Assembly: GCA_964451785.1 (NCBI GenBank)
Contig: CAYVJG010000066.1
Span: 1 to 7,292, forward strand
Source of the DNA: JAJYSO01 sp964451785
Lineage (GTDB): Bacteria > Bacteroidota > Bacteroidia > Flavobacteriales > Flavobacteriaceae
Length of the DNA stretch: 7,292 bases
Reading direction: 5' to 3'
Shown: piece by piece, positions 6,844 through 7,292 of the stretch
How the letters are laid out: each line of letters starts with the position of its first letter
Position numbering within the stretch: position 1 is the first letter of the stretch
Made by a program: the position numbers and the translations under genes
Notes under the pieces: model-generated
Databases searched by the model: none
The model's input: the letters and a program-made list of their open reading frames with translations, nothing else
Told to the model about the DNA's origin: nothing

Positions 6844-7172
6844 TAAAACTATCTGTTGATCTGTGACCTTAAATAGATTTAGTGGATTTTTTATGAGGAT
6901 TAAATTATAAGCAGCACCCATATTGCTAACTCTGTATGTTGTTTTTGTGAAAGTTAATCGACTTGATTTTAATTACTTACAATTGGTCTCTCCCCTACCC
7001 TAGCGCCCTGTGGTAGGTTTTTAGTTGTATCAATTTTATTTTTTAAAACTCAAAAATAGCAACTGATTTTACAAATAAATCAATTCTATTTTTTTAAAAA
7101 GGCATTTATTTAAAGTGTTACTTTAAGTAGATTTAAAGTCTTAGCTTACATAGAAAAAACTTAAAGGCTTCG
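6844..7172. other. Intergenic AT-rich stretch without a supportable gene
   Basis: Only very short frames occur (for example an ATG at 6893 that stops after five codons). Apart from the hairpin at 6994-7022, I see A/T-rich sequence with runs of A and T around 7030-7115 and no recognised RNA gene, promoter of exact consensus form or repeat. A weak promoter-like pair, TTG at 6856 and TAGATTTA at 6874, has poor spacing and one mismatch, so it is not called. Confidence 0.6.
6994..7022 (+). terminator. Isolated terminator-like hairpin
   Basis: CCTACC (6994-6999) and GGTAGG (7012-7017) can form a 6-bp stem around a 12-base loop that is unusually GC-rich for this region (CTAGCGCCCTGT), followed directly by TTTTT (7018-7022). 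This is the form of a plus-strand intrinsic terminator. It lies more than 400 bp past mnmG with its own terminator between, so what transcript it would end is unclear; a small RNA is one possibility. The stem is short for a strong terminator. Confidence 0.45.
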
Positions 7173-7292
7173 CTAGTTATTCCAATTATACCAGGGCGGA
7201 TTCAAGTCGCTAATGCAAGAGCAAAAGATTGAACCCACTTCGGGGTTCGTAGTTTCAGTTTTGTGTGGCCCCCACACGGCGCTTCGCTTGTA
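7173..7292 (-). other. Open minus-strand frame running off the window end (unproven partial gene)
   Basis: On the minus strand a frame enters from the window edge and runs 39 codons to TAG (plus-strand 7173-7175), ending in DLNPPWYNWNN. I do not recognise it. The opposite strand is also open in one frame (7177-7292, with ATG at 7213 starting MQEQKIEPTSGF), so openness alone proves nothing, and the stretch contains two hairpins. It is GC-richer than the sequence before it. It may be the end of a gene continuing beyond the window, or part of a noncoding repeat. Confidence 0.2.
7231..7277. repeat. Two adjacent short GC-rich hairpins
   Basis: GAACCC (7231-7236) pairs with GGGTTC (7243-7248) around ACTTCG. 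GTGTGG (7263-7268) pairs with CCACAC (7272-7277) around CCC. Neither is followed by a solid T-tract, so they are not called terminators. The octamer GCTTCGCT occurs before them at 7167-7174 and after them at 7281-7288. The arrangement suggests a structured RNA segment or the edge of a repeat element; no function is assigned. Confidence 0.4.

Noticed and set aside
7201..7250. tRNA gene suggested by TTCAAGTC and GGTTC-like words
   Set aside because: No acceptor, anticodon or T-stem pairing could be drawn around these words on either strand.
1..7292. CRISPR array, IS element or phage/defence module
   Set aside because: There are no regularly spaced direct repeats, no transposase or integrase frame, and the three genes are ordinary chromosomal ones; the only mobile-like candidate is the noncoding inverted repeat at 6682-6843.

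Overview
The window looks like chromosomal DNA of an AT-rich member of the Bacteroidota, most likely a flavobacterium. The reasons are the low G+C content, gene starts without obvious Shine-Dalgarno sequences, the gene order DUF4175 protein - ybeY - mnmG, and a YbeY metal motif ending in Asp (HGVLHYCGYKD). The assignment to class is inference from the family signatures and gene order; no 16S or other marker is present.

Layout: 1-854 is very AT-rich and holds no gene I can support. 855-6589 is a compact plus-strand operon of three genes. The first encodes a large membrane-anchored DUF4175 protein with a coiled-coil, Gln-rich and Gly/Lys/Gln-rich tail. It overlaps ybeY (16S rRNA maturation endoribonuclease) by 20 bp. 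Ten bases after ybeY comes mnmG/gidA (FAD enzyme of tRNA wobble-uridine modification). 6590-7292 is again without a firm gene. It carries a strong palindrome just after mnmG, a ~160-bp imperfect inverted repeat (6682-6843), an isolated terminator-like hairpin (6994-7022) and a GC-richer tail with two short hairpins (7231-7277).

The most interesting signal is a pair of sites closely matching the bacterial centromere parS (ParB-binding, consensus TGTTNCACGTGAAACA). One, TGTTCCACGTGGAACA at 4682-4697, is a perfect palindrome written into the last codons of ybeY, where it encodes FHVEQ. The other, TGTTTCACGTGGAACA at 6621-6636, lies just past mnmG and is the heart of a 30-bp palindrome followed by T-rich sequence, so it can also act as the operon's terminator. 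mnmG is origin-proximal in many bacteria and parS sites cluster near the origin, so this window is plausibly near oriC, although I see no DnaA boxes in it.

Together the ybeY and mnmG products serve ribosome and tRNA maturation. The DUF4175 protein has no established role. The parS sites link the locus physically to chromosome segregation rather than to the enzymes' functions.
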